64,000 bases of DNA from positions 10,577,960-10,641,959 of the forward strand of contig CM021323.1 of NCBI GenBank assembly GCA_010645155.1, in the 5' to 3' direction. Positions within the stretch are counted from its first letter, which is position 1, and the number at the start of each line of letters is the position of its first letter. Shown here in pieces: positions 12,305 through 26,700 of the stretch. A program made the position numbers and the translations under genes. Under the pieces are notes generated by a model. That model saw only the letters and a list, made by a program, of their open reading frames with translations. It was not told where the DNA came from and made no database searches. Source of the stretch: Tigriopus japonicus. Its lineage: Eukaryota; Arthropoda; Copepoda; Harpacticoida; Harpacticidae.

Positions 12305-14715
12305 TGGGGGTTCCTATTTGCACACTTTTTCCTAATATTTTCTTTGTCTTGGTACATTCACAAATAACTGAACATTGTCTACTTAAATTTCAATAAGCCA
12401 ACAATCAGTATCAGTTGCATTTCAAGTTGTCTCTAAGGATTTTTGATCTCTGGTCTGTCATTTACCCAAGCTTCTTGGCACTTATGGCTTGTCTCTCAAT
12501 AAAATCCTTGAATGTGAAAATACATCGAGTTTCCTTTGTAAAGGACAGATTTATGCGTTTTTGAGAGGCAGATTTTGCATGTACAGTATTTCTAAATTAG
12601 AGCAAAATATCTTTTTTCTAGCCTTCAAGTCTTTCGAAGGCAAATTCCTTTTTTCAGCATGGATCAATTTTAACATCCACCTACAAACCAGAGCAAAATC
12701 ATAAAATTGATGACTAAAACTCCACGGATTGTGGGGCAAAGTCTGATAAATTTTGTCCCCATTTGTGTCAGGTCCCATTCCCCATTTACACCTAATTAGC
12801 TTTTATTCTTGGAGTCAGGTTGATTTACCAAAAGAGCAAAACAATTAAGATTGAAGTAACCAAATTTGTAATAATTTTTCAATAAATGTATTTTTTTGCG
12901 CTTCAGAATTGACTGGAGTTTGTTTCAAAAAGAAAAATATCGACTTGAATAAGAAATATACAAGTAACATAATGTGCCTTTTCAGCTCGGAGAATTCCTT
13001 TTATTACCTAATTGCTATGAACAATAAATTTCTTCAAATTTAGCAATGGAAAAAATTATAGTGTATCAATCGATCAAGTCGTCGTCAAAGAAGATACGTT
13101 TTGGGTAGTTCCTATTTTACTCTTAGAATACCAGATGGGTGCTGTTTGGAAGTACCTCATTCTAAAGGTGAACAAGGAAACAATAGGTCCCCAAATTCAT
13201 TACTGGAAGCAACGAAAAATGCCTTTTTCTGTAATTCCAAAGCTCCAGAAAGTGGGTTTTCAAGTCAATAAATCAAAATCTGGCAAAACTTTGGATCAAT
13301 GATTTATTGAACCACTTTGAAATTAAAGGGAAAAAATCCTCTCGACTTCTAAAATGTGCCCAAGAGCATATTACTAAAATTTAGACCACTCCTTGAACCC
13401 TCAGTTTAAAAACGAATCTGACACATTTCTTGCCCATCTTGTGTTCCTTGACCCTTTGATTTTTCCTCCTCATTTTTTCCATCTGAAAATCAGCTTCCGC
13501 CAGTATTTGCTTGGCCAACATCTCAAGGGAGTAATACAAGAAGCACTCACCAAGACAAACCCATTGCAAATGATAGATAGATGTTGGAGTGATGAAAAGA
13601 AGACTCGAACGAAACCGAAAATTTGAGTCAGCTTGAAAGGCCACGTGATTAAAGTGAGACAAAACATGAATCCAGGGATTCACGATCTGCTTTACATCAT
13701 TAGTGCGAGGATGTCGTCTTCATTTTCCACATAATCAAGACTTTGTTTGTGTTGACGTTTCTCGGTAATTAAAAGAACAATGACTGAAAGACAGGACAAC
13801 AAAGAAGCAAAAACTAAGCCAAATATGACGGCCAAACGAAGAACCGAAAAGAAAAAAAGGCCTCCCCGACCGACGGCCGTCTTTTTTGAAAAAGGAAACG
13901 AGTCTCATCTCCTTGTCTGATTTTCATCAAAGAAGGGCCATAAAGAACGGATTATCTTAGTGGGCCAATTCTCATGGGATTAATTTCCAAAGATGTTAGA
14001 ACTCAGTCCCCCGAAGCCAATGTCAATGAGATTCGACCTTTTTCAACTTTCAACATGTTCCCCCAACTCGAAACCCTTGGGACTCTCCTCGTCCATTGAA
14101 CGTCTCATTCCAGAAAGCCCTCGAATTTGCGTTTTTTCCATCGAGCCTTGTCCCAGGCCTAAATTGCATACATCCCACCCTTCCAGGCCTAATAATCCGA
14201 GAGGCTGATTGGAAATTCTCCTTCAGGCCCAGAGTGGGCATATTTTGGCCAATCACATGATCCAATCCGCCAGTGTAAGTAGGTATCTCAATTGCATACT
14301 TGAGTATTTTCCACTCTCAATCTGGGTTAGACATTGGATCCACTCCCTGTGATCCACTCGGAAACGAGCGAAAGAAGACCCCAAAACAAAGTCTCTTGAG
14401 AGAGAGCATGTGACTGATCAGCATTGACCCTGACAATGTCAAACCCGAGACCCGTTTGTTGGGCTGCTAACAGCTAATCTCCCTTGGGAAGGACAAGAGC
14501 GCAATACCGTTTCGGGCAACGTGCCAACTCAGGCCCAAGTTACAGAGTAGGGAGAGTATTTAATTACAAAATCGTCGACCTTTGTCGAATGTCAAAATTG
14601 AATGCAGATCAATGAAAGGATCGGCACGACGAGAAGGCCGTACGTAGTATGTAGTAGTACAGGGAATGCACAAATTAGTTTAAGGTGTTGTTGTGGTGGA
14701 AGTGGAATGGGTCCA
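12305..14715. other. Intergenic region, nothing recognised
   Basis: AT-rich sequence between the EcKinase gene and the 3' end of the Rab32-like gene. Short open frames occur on both strands but none shows family similarity or paired splice signals. Confidence 0.6.
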
Positions 14716-17700
14716 TTAGCAGAATAAACAGTAGGCGGGATTGAATCCAGACTTGGCTGTGGATTCGCGAGTCAGCTTGAACGCTTTGGGATCATCCGTG
14801 ATGGGAGAAGTTTGGTCGCCAAGAGTGGTGCTCTCCTTCTCCTCGTACTTCAACATGGTGTCAATGAGATATTTGACACTATCCTTGACCATGGTGTCTA
14901 CCTTTAAGAAATGAGAAATGATGAATGGTTAGATGTCAACTTGAAAAAAACTACGAGTCCAGCCTTGACGTGCTCATGAAGGTTCGTGGTTACCTTGGCC
15001 GAAGTCTCCGTCCAACCGATGAAGTTCAACTCATTGTACATGTCCTCGATCTCGTCGATGGTCACGTGGCGTTCTCGTAGATCGCACTGTCAGGGTGAAA
15101 TTAATCGTGCGTACAGAAAAAAAATGACCACAATCAATGGTTTCGCTCCATATTTCGAAAGACATGTAGCTTTGTCCAAAGTGTTTCAGTAATATTCAAT
15201 AATTCATGCAATTGCGTCGTTGTCAAGAGTCGAATTCACCTCTATTCGACCTTTCCTTTAAGTAGGAGGGGAGATTGGAGGTTTTTGTGATTCATTTATT
15301 TGATCCATTAGTGTATGTTCTAGCCTTATTTGTTCCCTAATTGTGACTCCGAGTGGTTGGAAATATTTTCAAAAATGGACTTGCCATCAAAAAGATTGAG
15401 TGGAACATTCCAGGAACAATCTACTCAAGCGTACTCTCCTGTTAAACCCTGACGATTTTTTTAAGTTCATCAAATGCTTGTTTATGGGTTCCATCGTCAA
15501 AGTGCCTGAATTGGGCCTGGATCATTATTTGGAACGGAGAGTGATGGGGCGCGTTAGAATTAGGAATTACCTTATTAGCCAGAAGCAGACACGGAACAGG
15601 CGATCCATCTGGCATGGAACATTTGGCATCCAGATCTCGTTTCCATTTGGCCACACTCAGAAATGATTTCCGATTCGAAAGATCGAACATGACGATGCAT
15701 CCGCGGGAATCCCGATAGTAGACACGAGTCATCCAAGTGAACCGTTCTTGTCCTGAAGGAATATAAAACAACCATAGCACTAAATAATATTAACATTGCG
15801 CTCATCACATCCTCATATTGCCACTTGGATCATCCGGTATGCCAAAAACACAATCTCAGACTTGAGACTCGCGTTCATTAGATAACAATAGACATGTCCA
15901 TTCATGATTAGCTCCAAAGAGGGCTGACTCAATGGTTAGGAATCTTCAATAAGATGTAATGTGAGCTCAGAAGCCTTGTGATATTGATTTTGGACTTGAT
16001 CAAGACCAAACACTCAAATGAATGAATGGACGAGGCAAAGTCATCATAAAAATCGTCTGGAAATGAGTTTGTACTGAATATTGACTTTAAAAGTGATGCA
16101 TTATCGGAAACACGCAGAAAGTGACAGTTTTTGGGCAACTGCAAACATTTTTGCCTCCCAAACTTCCGAACGAACTGCAGGGTTTCCTTCTATCTTTGAC
16201 CATCTTCATGGGGTCACTTTATCTCTTGACTTTAATCAAGTTTTAGTGGCAAATTTTGACTGACCAGTTCCGAGAGACCTGGCCTTTTGTGTTTGTTTAC
16301 CAACTGCAAGTGACAAATCGTTCATATGCAACAATGTGAACACCAGTGGGAGTACTATAAAAATTTAATAAGTAATTATTAAATTTTAAATTCAAATTAT
16401 TATTTAGAAAAAATAAAATAAGAATAAGTAAAAAATCAATGTCACATCTTCTTAATTTTTTCCGGTCCATTTTAAACTAAATCCAATCATCATTTATTTC
16501 TCTTCAACTAGAGGGCGCTACCCATGGCAATTAGGGATTGAATTCGGGAACTAAGCCCCATGGTCCCAAAAGTAATTGCCACATTGGAGCACATATCCAG
16601 AGAAACAGTTCTCTCACAATGTAGTGCAAACATTTCCAGGAGAGGTGTGGATTGTGAGGACGAGAACACGAGCAGCTAGCCTAAACCGAATGGATCTGAC
16701 TGACTGCTCAAGATTCTGATCAGGATTAACGTGTGGGGCCCTCGATCATTTATTTCCCAACCTCCACTCAGACATATCTCTCATTCATTATCGTTCATTG
16801 AAGAAGCCTCAGATGATCACAAAGGAGGGTAGATGATGATCCAGATATCGAGCCACAACCTCATTCGCCGATCTTTCCCAGGATTCATTCGAGGATGTTC
16901 TTGTTTTTGTTTTTTTGTTCCCGCTACTTGTCAGTCCAGCAGGAGTCTTGGCAATGTTTCAAAAGCAAAATTGATGTACTCATCAGAGGAGTTGTTGAGA
17001 AAGCCCTGGACGCTTCCTTCCTTCATTCAGACCTCTTGGATAACTCGGTCCTAACCAGTTAGGCCCAACATTTTCATGATTTTTGTTGTTGTTCTCACCG
17101 TAGCCAACCCCAAAGTACAAGTTGTTCGGACACCTCATTCATACCCTAACTTCCGAAACAAGCATACGAAGAGGTGTATTCATCGATATCAAACTGTCCC
17201 AGATGTAGTTCGAACTGGAACGTACTCAAAGCTAAGCTTTGCAGTAGTTTGCGGATAAGGAACATTAGAAACCTCATTTTACCCACTGCCCTTAAGATGG
17301 ATACACTTGCGAGGGAAATGAATCGGACCTAATGGCATTAATTGTGTGTTTGTGAATACTGACTGGATTTGATGATCTCATCGTCTGGAGGTATGTCGAT
17401 AGAAAGAGAGCCAGCCAGAGGGGGAAAAATTAAGCCGAGAAAGCACCTTCATCTCCAAGGGTAAACACATTAACGTGCTTCTTAGCTATGACGGAATTCG
17501 TAAACAGCTCAAAACTCGCATTCCACAGCATGAGATGACTGAGTCCGAGTTGTCACATGTTGCACACGCCATTTCCATCCAAATATTGTGTGAATCGGAT
17601 GGGAAAAACGCACACATCCCCGAACTCATGAATGACAATTTCTTCAGTCGGAGGAGCAAAATCGAGAGCTCCATTTTTTTGACAACCTTGTTTGTTCGTT

Positions 17701-20700
17701 TTATAGTCGTTGTCAAGGTTGAAATCCGAGCAGGACGACGTACCTCACTCTAGGCAATTTTCAAAGACGCGAGACCCGCTTTTTAAAGGGTGTGTTTCCA
17801 TCTCCATCTCTTTGAAGTCTCAAGACAACATTGAGTTCAGTAAAAAAAAGAGACCCCTGCTTAGCCTTAGATTTGGATGGATGGAAGGATAGATGGATCT
17901 TAGGACAGGTATGTTAGGCTCGAGAATGGCCGTTCTTATTGATAAAGAGAAAGTGCATCGCCATAAATTATGAAACTCTTTGTTTGAAAGCAAGCAGCAT
18001 ACCGTTCGAGGTAGAATAAGGCAGGGATAACCTATATAATAGTATTAATACTGGATGCGAACTCGCGGAATTTCTCCGGCACGCAACCTCCGGTATGAGG
18101 CCGAGATTCGTAAACAAGAAGAACAAACCGCCATGTTGGGAGCGGAAAATCAAACGGAAATCGACCAAAATTCCAAAAGATAGTGCGCCAATCGGAGTTC
18201 CCTGTGTTTCAAGCGGGTCCAGCCAAGTCCTAGCCTTGGTAAAGGTCAACGCCATGCCCAAAAATCAGTCCGATGTTGGTGTTTCGAAGACATCCAGTTC
18301 ACCCAAGAAAGAGTGAATGAAATAGTGAATGAATGACAACATCATGGAGTGCGAATGAACCCACAAAGGTGTCTAATCTACAAGATGACGATCAAAGTGA
18401 TCAAATGAAATCTGATGACGAGGTTACCTGCAATAACCTTCGGAAGTGATAGCCCTAACTAAAGCAAAAAAACGAATATGCACCGGACTCCGAGCCCAAA
18501 TTCTTCTTGCAAAAGGATTAAGAATCAACTTTCCCACGGACCAATACGGGGAGTTTCTTTACGCTCATCCATTGCACAACTTGAACAACTAAGAATATCT
18601 TACGATTACTTGAATTATCAACAACAAAATATCGTTTTTTTCCGAGCTCATATATCATCCGACTTGAACGTCTTATTAGTATCTTTGAACTTACAATTGA
18701 ACCCATCCATCAATATTTCAGGTATTATCCTGAACTGAATTAACACATGCCAAACTTTGTATGAAATCAAGGTTGTTATAGGTTGTGAGATTGTCACCTT
18801 GGCATAACATGTTCTATAAATGATGATCCTTTTTCGAATTTCCTTTATTGTATGGTTGTGTCTTTTAGTTCAGGATAATAAGGACAGGTAAGATACTCTT
18901 AAGTTGTTCAAGTTGTGTGATGGACGAGTGCGATAAAACTCCCCGTTTTGATCCGGGTGAGAGTATGTGGGGAAAGTTGGTTCTTAATCCCTTTTCAAGA
19001 GGAATTTGCGTTCGGATTAAGGTCAATATAGAACAAAGAAAGAAGAAGTCCTCAGTGTCAAGAATTCGATCAAATGAAGAACAAATTAAGATGACTTTGA
19101 AACCTATCAGGTGGACCTACTAGCAATGGATGGGCTCAATATTTTGATCTGCCTTTGGAGTCAGTCAGCCCAAATTGGTGATCTGACAGTCTAACCCGGA
19201 TTCCATGGACCCTCCCAAAGTCTTTAGAATGAAATGCTCCCATCAAGATTGAATTGTGTGGATTTTTTCATTCAATCTGATTGTTAATTCCTGGACAAGG
19301 GGATCTAAGAAGATCAATCAAACCTTATCAAGCCTGTAGAGCCTATCCCTGCAATGATAAGACATAATCCTTTGGTCCTGAAGGACCCTTAGCCCCAGTC
19401 CTGCGTGGTCCCGACCTTCTTGAGCCCCAAGACTTGAAACATTTTCAATCAAATCCACAATCAAGGCTTTAATCCTCATGTTTTTCACTCATTTTGTCTC
19501 AAGGACGTTGTGATTGCCTTTGTTCCTGTTCCAATCCGGATCAGATGGCTGATCTGATCCAGAACCGTCAAAAGTGCCCTTCAATGGTTATAGCCAACAA
19601 CATCTCTGACTTGGACTCCATCTTGTTTCAAAATGAGACTATTCTTGTTCTTTCATTTTCTTATGGAAATGGTTCCTGCGTTGTGGAGGTGTTGAAGAGG
19701 ATGGGAGATGAGTAACACTCCAGATACCACCACAGATACTTCTGTTAAGCATTATTTCACTGAAGTTGGACTAATGGGTGAAGCAAGATTCCATCTACGT
19801 ATTTTCCTCATTCTTATGAGGACTAAAATCCTTTGGAGAGTTGAATGTCAAAAGTTCATGAGACGAGTAAAAAGAGTGCTGGGACTTCTAAAATCAAGGT
19901 GAAGAACATCCAGTCCACAAATATTAACACCAAAAGTTTGCGTGAATTCTTTCAAGACACATGTTCAACAGTTTTAGACATTAATAAGGAATAAATGACG
20001 TCGTGTCAAAATATAGCCTCGGCCTCATACCATTTTTTCAAAAATCGGAGTTCGTGTCCACCCCTTTCAGGGGTTCCTGAATAAGGGCACTCTTAAAACT
20101 TTAATGTTCATATTTTGCCAGCTGAAGGTGATGAGAAAACCTTGAGGCATTCTTCAGTGACGTGCCCATATTTGTTACGGTTTCACAAAGGATAAAATAT
20201 TAGCAAAGTCGCTTTTGCCAAATTACTTTTGGGTCTCTAGGGGGAGAGTCTTCAAGAATGCTTGAAAACAAAAGAGGTTGTTAGAGCCTGGTGCGCACAT
20301 TTCTGATAACGATATTTGATGCGTTGTTTGGTCTTTGTATTTGATGATTTCGAAATCCGAGCCAACACAATATTGAAGTGCGCATTTTGTCGAGCTTTGT
20401 CCAATCCATATCATCAACACCCATTTTCTGATCATCTACTTGGGTCGTTAAGGACGGCAGGAATTTCTACGGTTCAAGGCTCGGACACGCTGCTGTCAAG
20501 AAGAAAGATTCTCACTCATCGAGACTGTTTCTCATTGAAGATGAATTTACACTGGCATGAAAGCACACTCCTTTAGGGACACTTGGTTGGTTACGCTGTT
20601 TAACTTTAACTACAAGAGATAATATTTTTTTAGCATTAGTTCTGAGTTAATGATATTTGGTATACCAACAAGTTATTATTGGCAGATCTTGGCAACACTG

Positions 20701-23700
20701 AAAACAAGGGTTGCCAAATAATGAAAATACAAAAATCAAGAAAAAAGATCAACCAAAATATGAAGAAGCCAAGCAAAAAAAAAATACCCGTTAAAAATTT
20801 TCCAACAAACCAAATCTACCATTTTTATTACGTTTTTTTTATTTGAGCCCTCAATCATTTTCGTTTTTTTCAAGTTAGTTTCTGAGCATCAATAACGCCC
20901 TCTATTAGGTATTGTTCATATTATTTTCATTTGGCAAACTGCGTTCAATGTAAACCGAGCCAGCTTTATTGACTTCCGCCTGACTCGCTGGAAACATGCA
21001 TTCAAAACTCAAAGTTTGTCAAGAATTTAGTCTTGGACCCAAGGGAAACCTTTGAAGCGTAACTAAGGCCAGAAATGTCCACGCCTCCTAGAATGAACTC
21101 CGAGGAAATGGATTGAAAGCTCTTCAATCACTTTTACCCATTCTTCAAATAAGTGAATTCATTCAAAAGAAAACGTGCTAACAAAATTTACCCTTGAGGA
21201 ACATAAACGCCATTCTTATGTGGAGGGTAATGTCCTTGTCACAAAGTAGAACAGGTTTCGTCCACAAATTTCTGTATCCATGTTATATTTGAATGAACAA
21301 TTTTCTAATTTACGATTGCCAAGGCTTTGAATTATGTCGTTTAAAAAACACAACACTTGGGCAAAATTGAAGGAACATCATTGCAGTTCGGACCAGATAA
21401 CTTTTTTTCGCTATCTTTGAGTGCTCAAGCACGAAATACCTTGACTTTGATCATTCGAAGGTTACTAAACTGAAACGAATGCCTGGAATATTTTCTTGTT
21501 TGCTGTTTTTGCCCTCTCCCCCGTTTATTTAGTGAAGTCTGGTTTGATCTCGAAGGCTGTTTGCAAGCAAGGCTCACGCTCACCCAATGTCAATAAGGGA
21601 ATTCGTCCAACATCACATATCACGGATATTATTTCCGCACATTCCCGAGTTTAAATTAGCTAAATTACAACATATGTAAACGTTCAAGACTTGAAAATCG
21701 AGAGGAAGCGACTGCAAGATTTGCTACTAAGAAGAATTGACATCAATTTTAAAGTTGAGACTTTTGCCTCTTCGCGGCGGAGTTGGCCAAGTTTGAGGTC
21801 GAGATCAAGGCCTGTTTCTAGGTGTGGGTTGTTCTAGCATTTGAAAAGTCCGAGAGTAGGCCAGGAATGGCTTGTTTGTCCTTTAGAAGATTTCTTCTGC
21901 TTTTTGTATTTACCAACAGCTTTCGCCCAGATACGAAGACTACGTACAACGCCTCTAGCATTCTGTCATTTGCAGGGGCGAGAACAAATTTTGGGTCAGG
22001 ATTTTAATTAACTGAAATTTAAGAATTCAAGCAAATTAACAAAGACTTGCAGCATCCTATATTTCCAATGAAATCAAGCAAGAAAGGTCAAGATTTTTGG
22101 CTCGACAAGGGACGAAAGTGAGCAATCAAAAGATTTTTTTTTAGATGACTAGATGTTTAAATGAAAAAGGAGGGTAAAAAACGGAATTGCCTTTTTTCTG
22201 AATTTTATTTATGAGCTAATGGAACACAAGTCTTTCTTGGCCAATGTAACTAACCTGTAGACATGTTTTCTGTTCTTTTGCCGTCATAATGAAGATTGCA
22301 ATTGTTTTTATCCATTCGTGAAAACAATTGGTAGGAAAAACTCATATTACGGTTTTTGCTTCTGGTTTAATCATTAAAAGTCTTTCACTGGGTACGTCCA
22401 AAAACTTTTTCTGCATTGGAAAGGTTGAATGCCACGCTAGCTTTTTTTCATCCCAATTATTTGGCGCACCCGGTGGTAGACTTCGGTTGAAGGCAGTGTA
22501 TCAGATTTCATTGCCGTCTTTCACTCATTTGAACCGTGCTCTTTGCTCGTCTTGGCTGAGTTTGTCAGGTATTCCGGGGTCCAGTTCTTCTTGCTTCTCG
22601 ACTTTAGCCAAGGGTCTGTCCTTCAGCAAAATGTTGATAGATGTTCCCAACAGCCTGTCACATCCTTGAAATCCAGGCTGTTCCACCTTCCCCAAAGAGA
22701 GAGAGAAAGAAAGAAAGGGAGAAGAAGAAAAAGAAGAAAAACAAAACTTAAGGCGCATAAGCCAAGATGGAGAACTGTCTTGTCAACTTTGTCCCAACAC
22801 ACGAAACCCATAGCTAACAGTGGACACAAAAAAATACTTCAGATTTGCCTCTTTCCAACTTTTTTTTGGAATGATTTTGACTTGTATCTTTATTTCCCGT
22901 AAATATCCTACGAGGTACGGATCCTCCCGCAACATTAGGGTTTTAGAAATGTTCTTTTTCAAAAATTGAAATGGCACCAAAAATACTGTAATTACTGTAA
23001 TACTGTAAACTAATTCTTAAATTAGTTTTAATAGCAAATATAAAGCTTGCATAAAAAACTGCAAAATACCAAGATTAAAAGCAAAGGGAAAAATGCATTG
23101 TGATTTCAAAAAGGGCCCGCTGATATGAAATCATTACTAAAAAAGCAACGAGATATGTTGCTGGGGTCAAAATTCATCATCAACACTAAAAAAATAATAT
23201 CCGAAAGTCACTCACTTTTCCTTATCTTACCAAAAGTGACTGCCGTCTTTTTTTTAAATATCAAATGTTTCGCTTCTGGTTGAAGTTCTTTATCCGCCTG
23301 GACTCCATTAGAGCGCTTTAAATGAGAGAATCTACAAACGCAAGATTCTCTTCGAAAGTAGTCACATCATAAAGGAATGAATACCTTTCTTACAAAATCG
23401 TTGGCAACTTGTCTAAACTGTGGTGCACAGGTGAGTTATTGAGCTCACCACAGAGTGTAATAAAACGTGTCTAACTTAAGTAACTTGGATAGTGGATGAG
23501 TTGTTGAGGCACCCAAAAGCACCCTCTGGAAGGGATTACCTAGAGTTATTCTTGAAAGAGGTGCTTCATGATGAAGCTCATAGAGTGCGTTGCATTGTGT
23601 GTAATGCAAATATCCTTCATGAAGTTTGTTTCTTAGAGTCAATCCAGAAAATACAGCCTGAGTCATCTAGAGGTCATGTATCAAACTACTGTAGCCGTAG

Positions 23701-26700
23701 TGTGCCTATTAAGCTAGAACTGAGTAGTCTGGGGCTTGGTCTGTGGTTAACTATAGAAAAGAACACTGCATTCAAGCAGAGTCTCCTTACATGAGCTGTG
23801 TTTCAAGAATCTATAAAACCCAGCTTCTGAAATGCACTGCACTACACTATGCTTTTTTATTGCCCTTGGTGCCCTCAACGAGTCATCTCATATCTCAAAT
23901 TGAGTTATTGCCATTGTGTTTATTTTAATCAAAAGAATGAAGTTGATTTTTCGATATCTTAATACACTTTATTTCAAAGTGAAGCTTTCGGCAAATCATT
24001 GTTTGCCAGCTCTGCTAAGAGGAATGAATAATGGACTCAACAAAATGCCAGCACCTCTTGTTGTCAGACTTGTGTATGGTTGCTAGATAGGGATTTTTGA
24101 TGCCACTTTTTGGCACTTTTTACAAAATAATAATACTTTGTCATTGGCGTTGTTTCACTGGAATGTCACAAGGTTTGGTTGGATAATATCACAGGAAAAT
24201 ATTTGCTATATCGCCAAAAAGTTGGGAAAAATTCCCAAGTGGCAATTCTGCCTTGATAAGACCAAAATAGGTGCTGGTGGCGGAGGCTTTACACTGGCAT
24301 TTTGTGGGGCTCATTCTGTCTAATTCAGGCCAAATTACATGAGACCTGCGTCAGTTGCTGTCAAAATGTAATTGATTTTAAGTAAAATAGTTCCAGTATA
24401 AATCTACTCCAAAATATTTGCTTTATTTCCAAATGAAAGTAGTTACGTGCTTTCATTCAATTCTTCATTGGCATTTTATTACTTTTGTACAATTTTATGT
24501 TTTATTTTTATTGTGACGAGCCGAGTGAAGATGCATGAGAAGTAGTTCAGAACTTTGGGCAAAATTAAATTAGCTAACCATATTTTTTTCAATAGTAATA
24601 TGAGGACAAATAGTACGGCCTCCTTTGCTTTTAGTACTCTACGTAGTTGTGGATAGGCTTGGCCAACTTACCTAACTTTTTGCTCTTAGTGGCCAAATAC
24701 GCATCATCATATGCTCGAGATGCTTTTGATGAAAGGTGACAGCAGGATAACGCTTGACACCACATGCTTGCCATCTCAGGAAAGTTTAGTGCTTCAACTG
24801 CCAAGAAGTAGCAATGTACGTTGTTCCTATCTCTAAGCCATGCGTTGTTAGGCAAACTCGAAAGATCGGCTTTTTTACAATAAGTTGTAAGGTATAAGTG
24901 CACGTAGTTTTCTACCTTTGTCATGTTTTGGAATGAACTTGATTTCATTCAAATATATAAAATTCACCACTTTGTTAACTAAAAATGGAGAAGTGATTTT
25001 GAAATCCAATAGACATTTGCGACCGACCAGCTTTGAGGGGCCAATTCAATGTTGCATGTTTTTATGATTTGTTTTTTATTTTGTCAATTTTAAAACGTCA
25101 CATGTCAAAACATGTTAAAAACAAGTACCCCATGTTCCAAAATTAAGGTAACACTTACAAAAATGGGCATAACTTTTAACTGAAAGATATTCGTGGACAT
25201 CGAATAAAAGGTTTCATGATCTTGAGAGTCTACCAGTTGCTGATGTTTACTTTAAACATCATTTCCTTCACCCTGAACAACATGGAGACCGAGCGCCAAA
25301 TGGTGATCGACATGGAGTCGCGCGGAATGACAGTGACGGAGACCTCCAAGGCCATGGGAATCAGCCGAAAGGCCATCTATGCCATCAAAAAAAGGTTCGA
25401 GGAGCGCGGAACGGTCGAGAGGAAGAAAGGGCAGGGACGAAAGAGGTCAGTAAGGACAAAAGCCAAGATTATCACTGTCAAAAATCGCGTGAAGAGGAAT
25501 CCAGTCCGGACCATTTGTGGCATGGCCAAGGCCATGTCCTTGACCCCGAGCACAGTCCATAGGATTGTTCATGACGATCTGGGAATGATGTTGAATAAAT
25601 GTTCAATGCAAAAATTTGTGTTATCTAACACCCTTTTGAAGTTATCCAAGGAATAAAAGAGCATGAACAATCTCTTTAAGATCTTTAACCTGTGGCTTAG
25701 ATCCCTAAATTGACCTGTAAACTAAAAATAATAGATTTCAATGTTGACAGAAAATTTAGAGGGGAGGAATAGAAGGATAAAAAATTCAAGTTAATATTAT
25801 TAAAAATCAGATATTGTACACAACTATACACGTCACTGTCATTCCGCGCGACGCCATGTCGATCACCATTTGGCGCTCGGTCTCCATGTTGTTCAGGGTG
25901 AAGGAAATGATGTTTAAAGTAAACATCAGCAACTGGTAGACTCTCAAGATCATGAAACCTTTTATTCGATGTCCACGAATATCTTTCAGTTAAAAGTTAT
26001 GCCCATTTTTGTAAGTGTTACCTTAATTTTGGAACATGGGGTACTTCAAATATTATTATTGTATTTCGTTGTGTCTAATAAAATGCATATTTCTCTTACC
26101 CGAGTCATTTCCATGACGAAGAATATGCGACCATAGTTTCTAAGATATAACCCTAAAGATTGATTGCATTGTAACAAAGGAACTTAAAGTAAAAATATTT
26201 CGAAATGAATGATCCTACAGTTTTTTACGAATCGATGCTTGAAGATATTCTTAAGCTTTGGCTTAAGCCCACGAAAAAACACTGCTGTACAAAAATATTG
26301 GAGAAATCTGTAACATAAATATATCCCTAAAACCCATGGGAGCAAACTACCCACATCGCCAAATCTTACCCGCCACATCCCACAGTTGTAGTTTGACAGT
26401 CATGTCCCGGTTGACTCGGAGGACTTTGAGGGCAAAATCCACGCCCACTGTGCCTTTGTAATCGGTCCGGAAAATGTTGTTGGTATAGCGTTGAACGAAC
26501 GAGGTCTTGCCCACACCCGGATCCCCTATCAGCAACACTTTGAACAAGCATTCTCGGGTTACCAACGGGTAATCTGACCCAACCGGATGAAATGAAAGAG
26601 GAACGGGGAAAAACATGCTCAACACCTGTTTGACTAACTTTAACAAGTCGTGTCTAGTACTTGGTAGCTTTAGAGAGAAACCGTGTTTCCAAGTGGTTCC

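Larger units (their letters stand above)
15753..26369 (-). other. 10.6 kb intron of the Rab32-like gene
   Basis: It lies between the GTPase exons encoding ...WDVAG and QERF.... It holds the mariner-type element at 25128-26041 and a hAT-like fragment near 24090-24310. It also has an AT-rich tract (16340-16440), a purine-rich tract (22684-22745) and a CTCF-like motif at 16505-16520. Frames at 23492-23794 (+) and 24631-24948 (-) are open but unrecognised. No tRNA or other gene was seen. Confidence 0.7.

Noticed and set aside
25216..25281. Earlier start for the mariner-type transposase frame
   Set aside because: The 22 preceding residues lie in the terminal arm leader; METERQ at 25282 is the usual kind of start before the helix-turn-helix.
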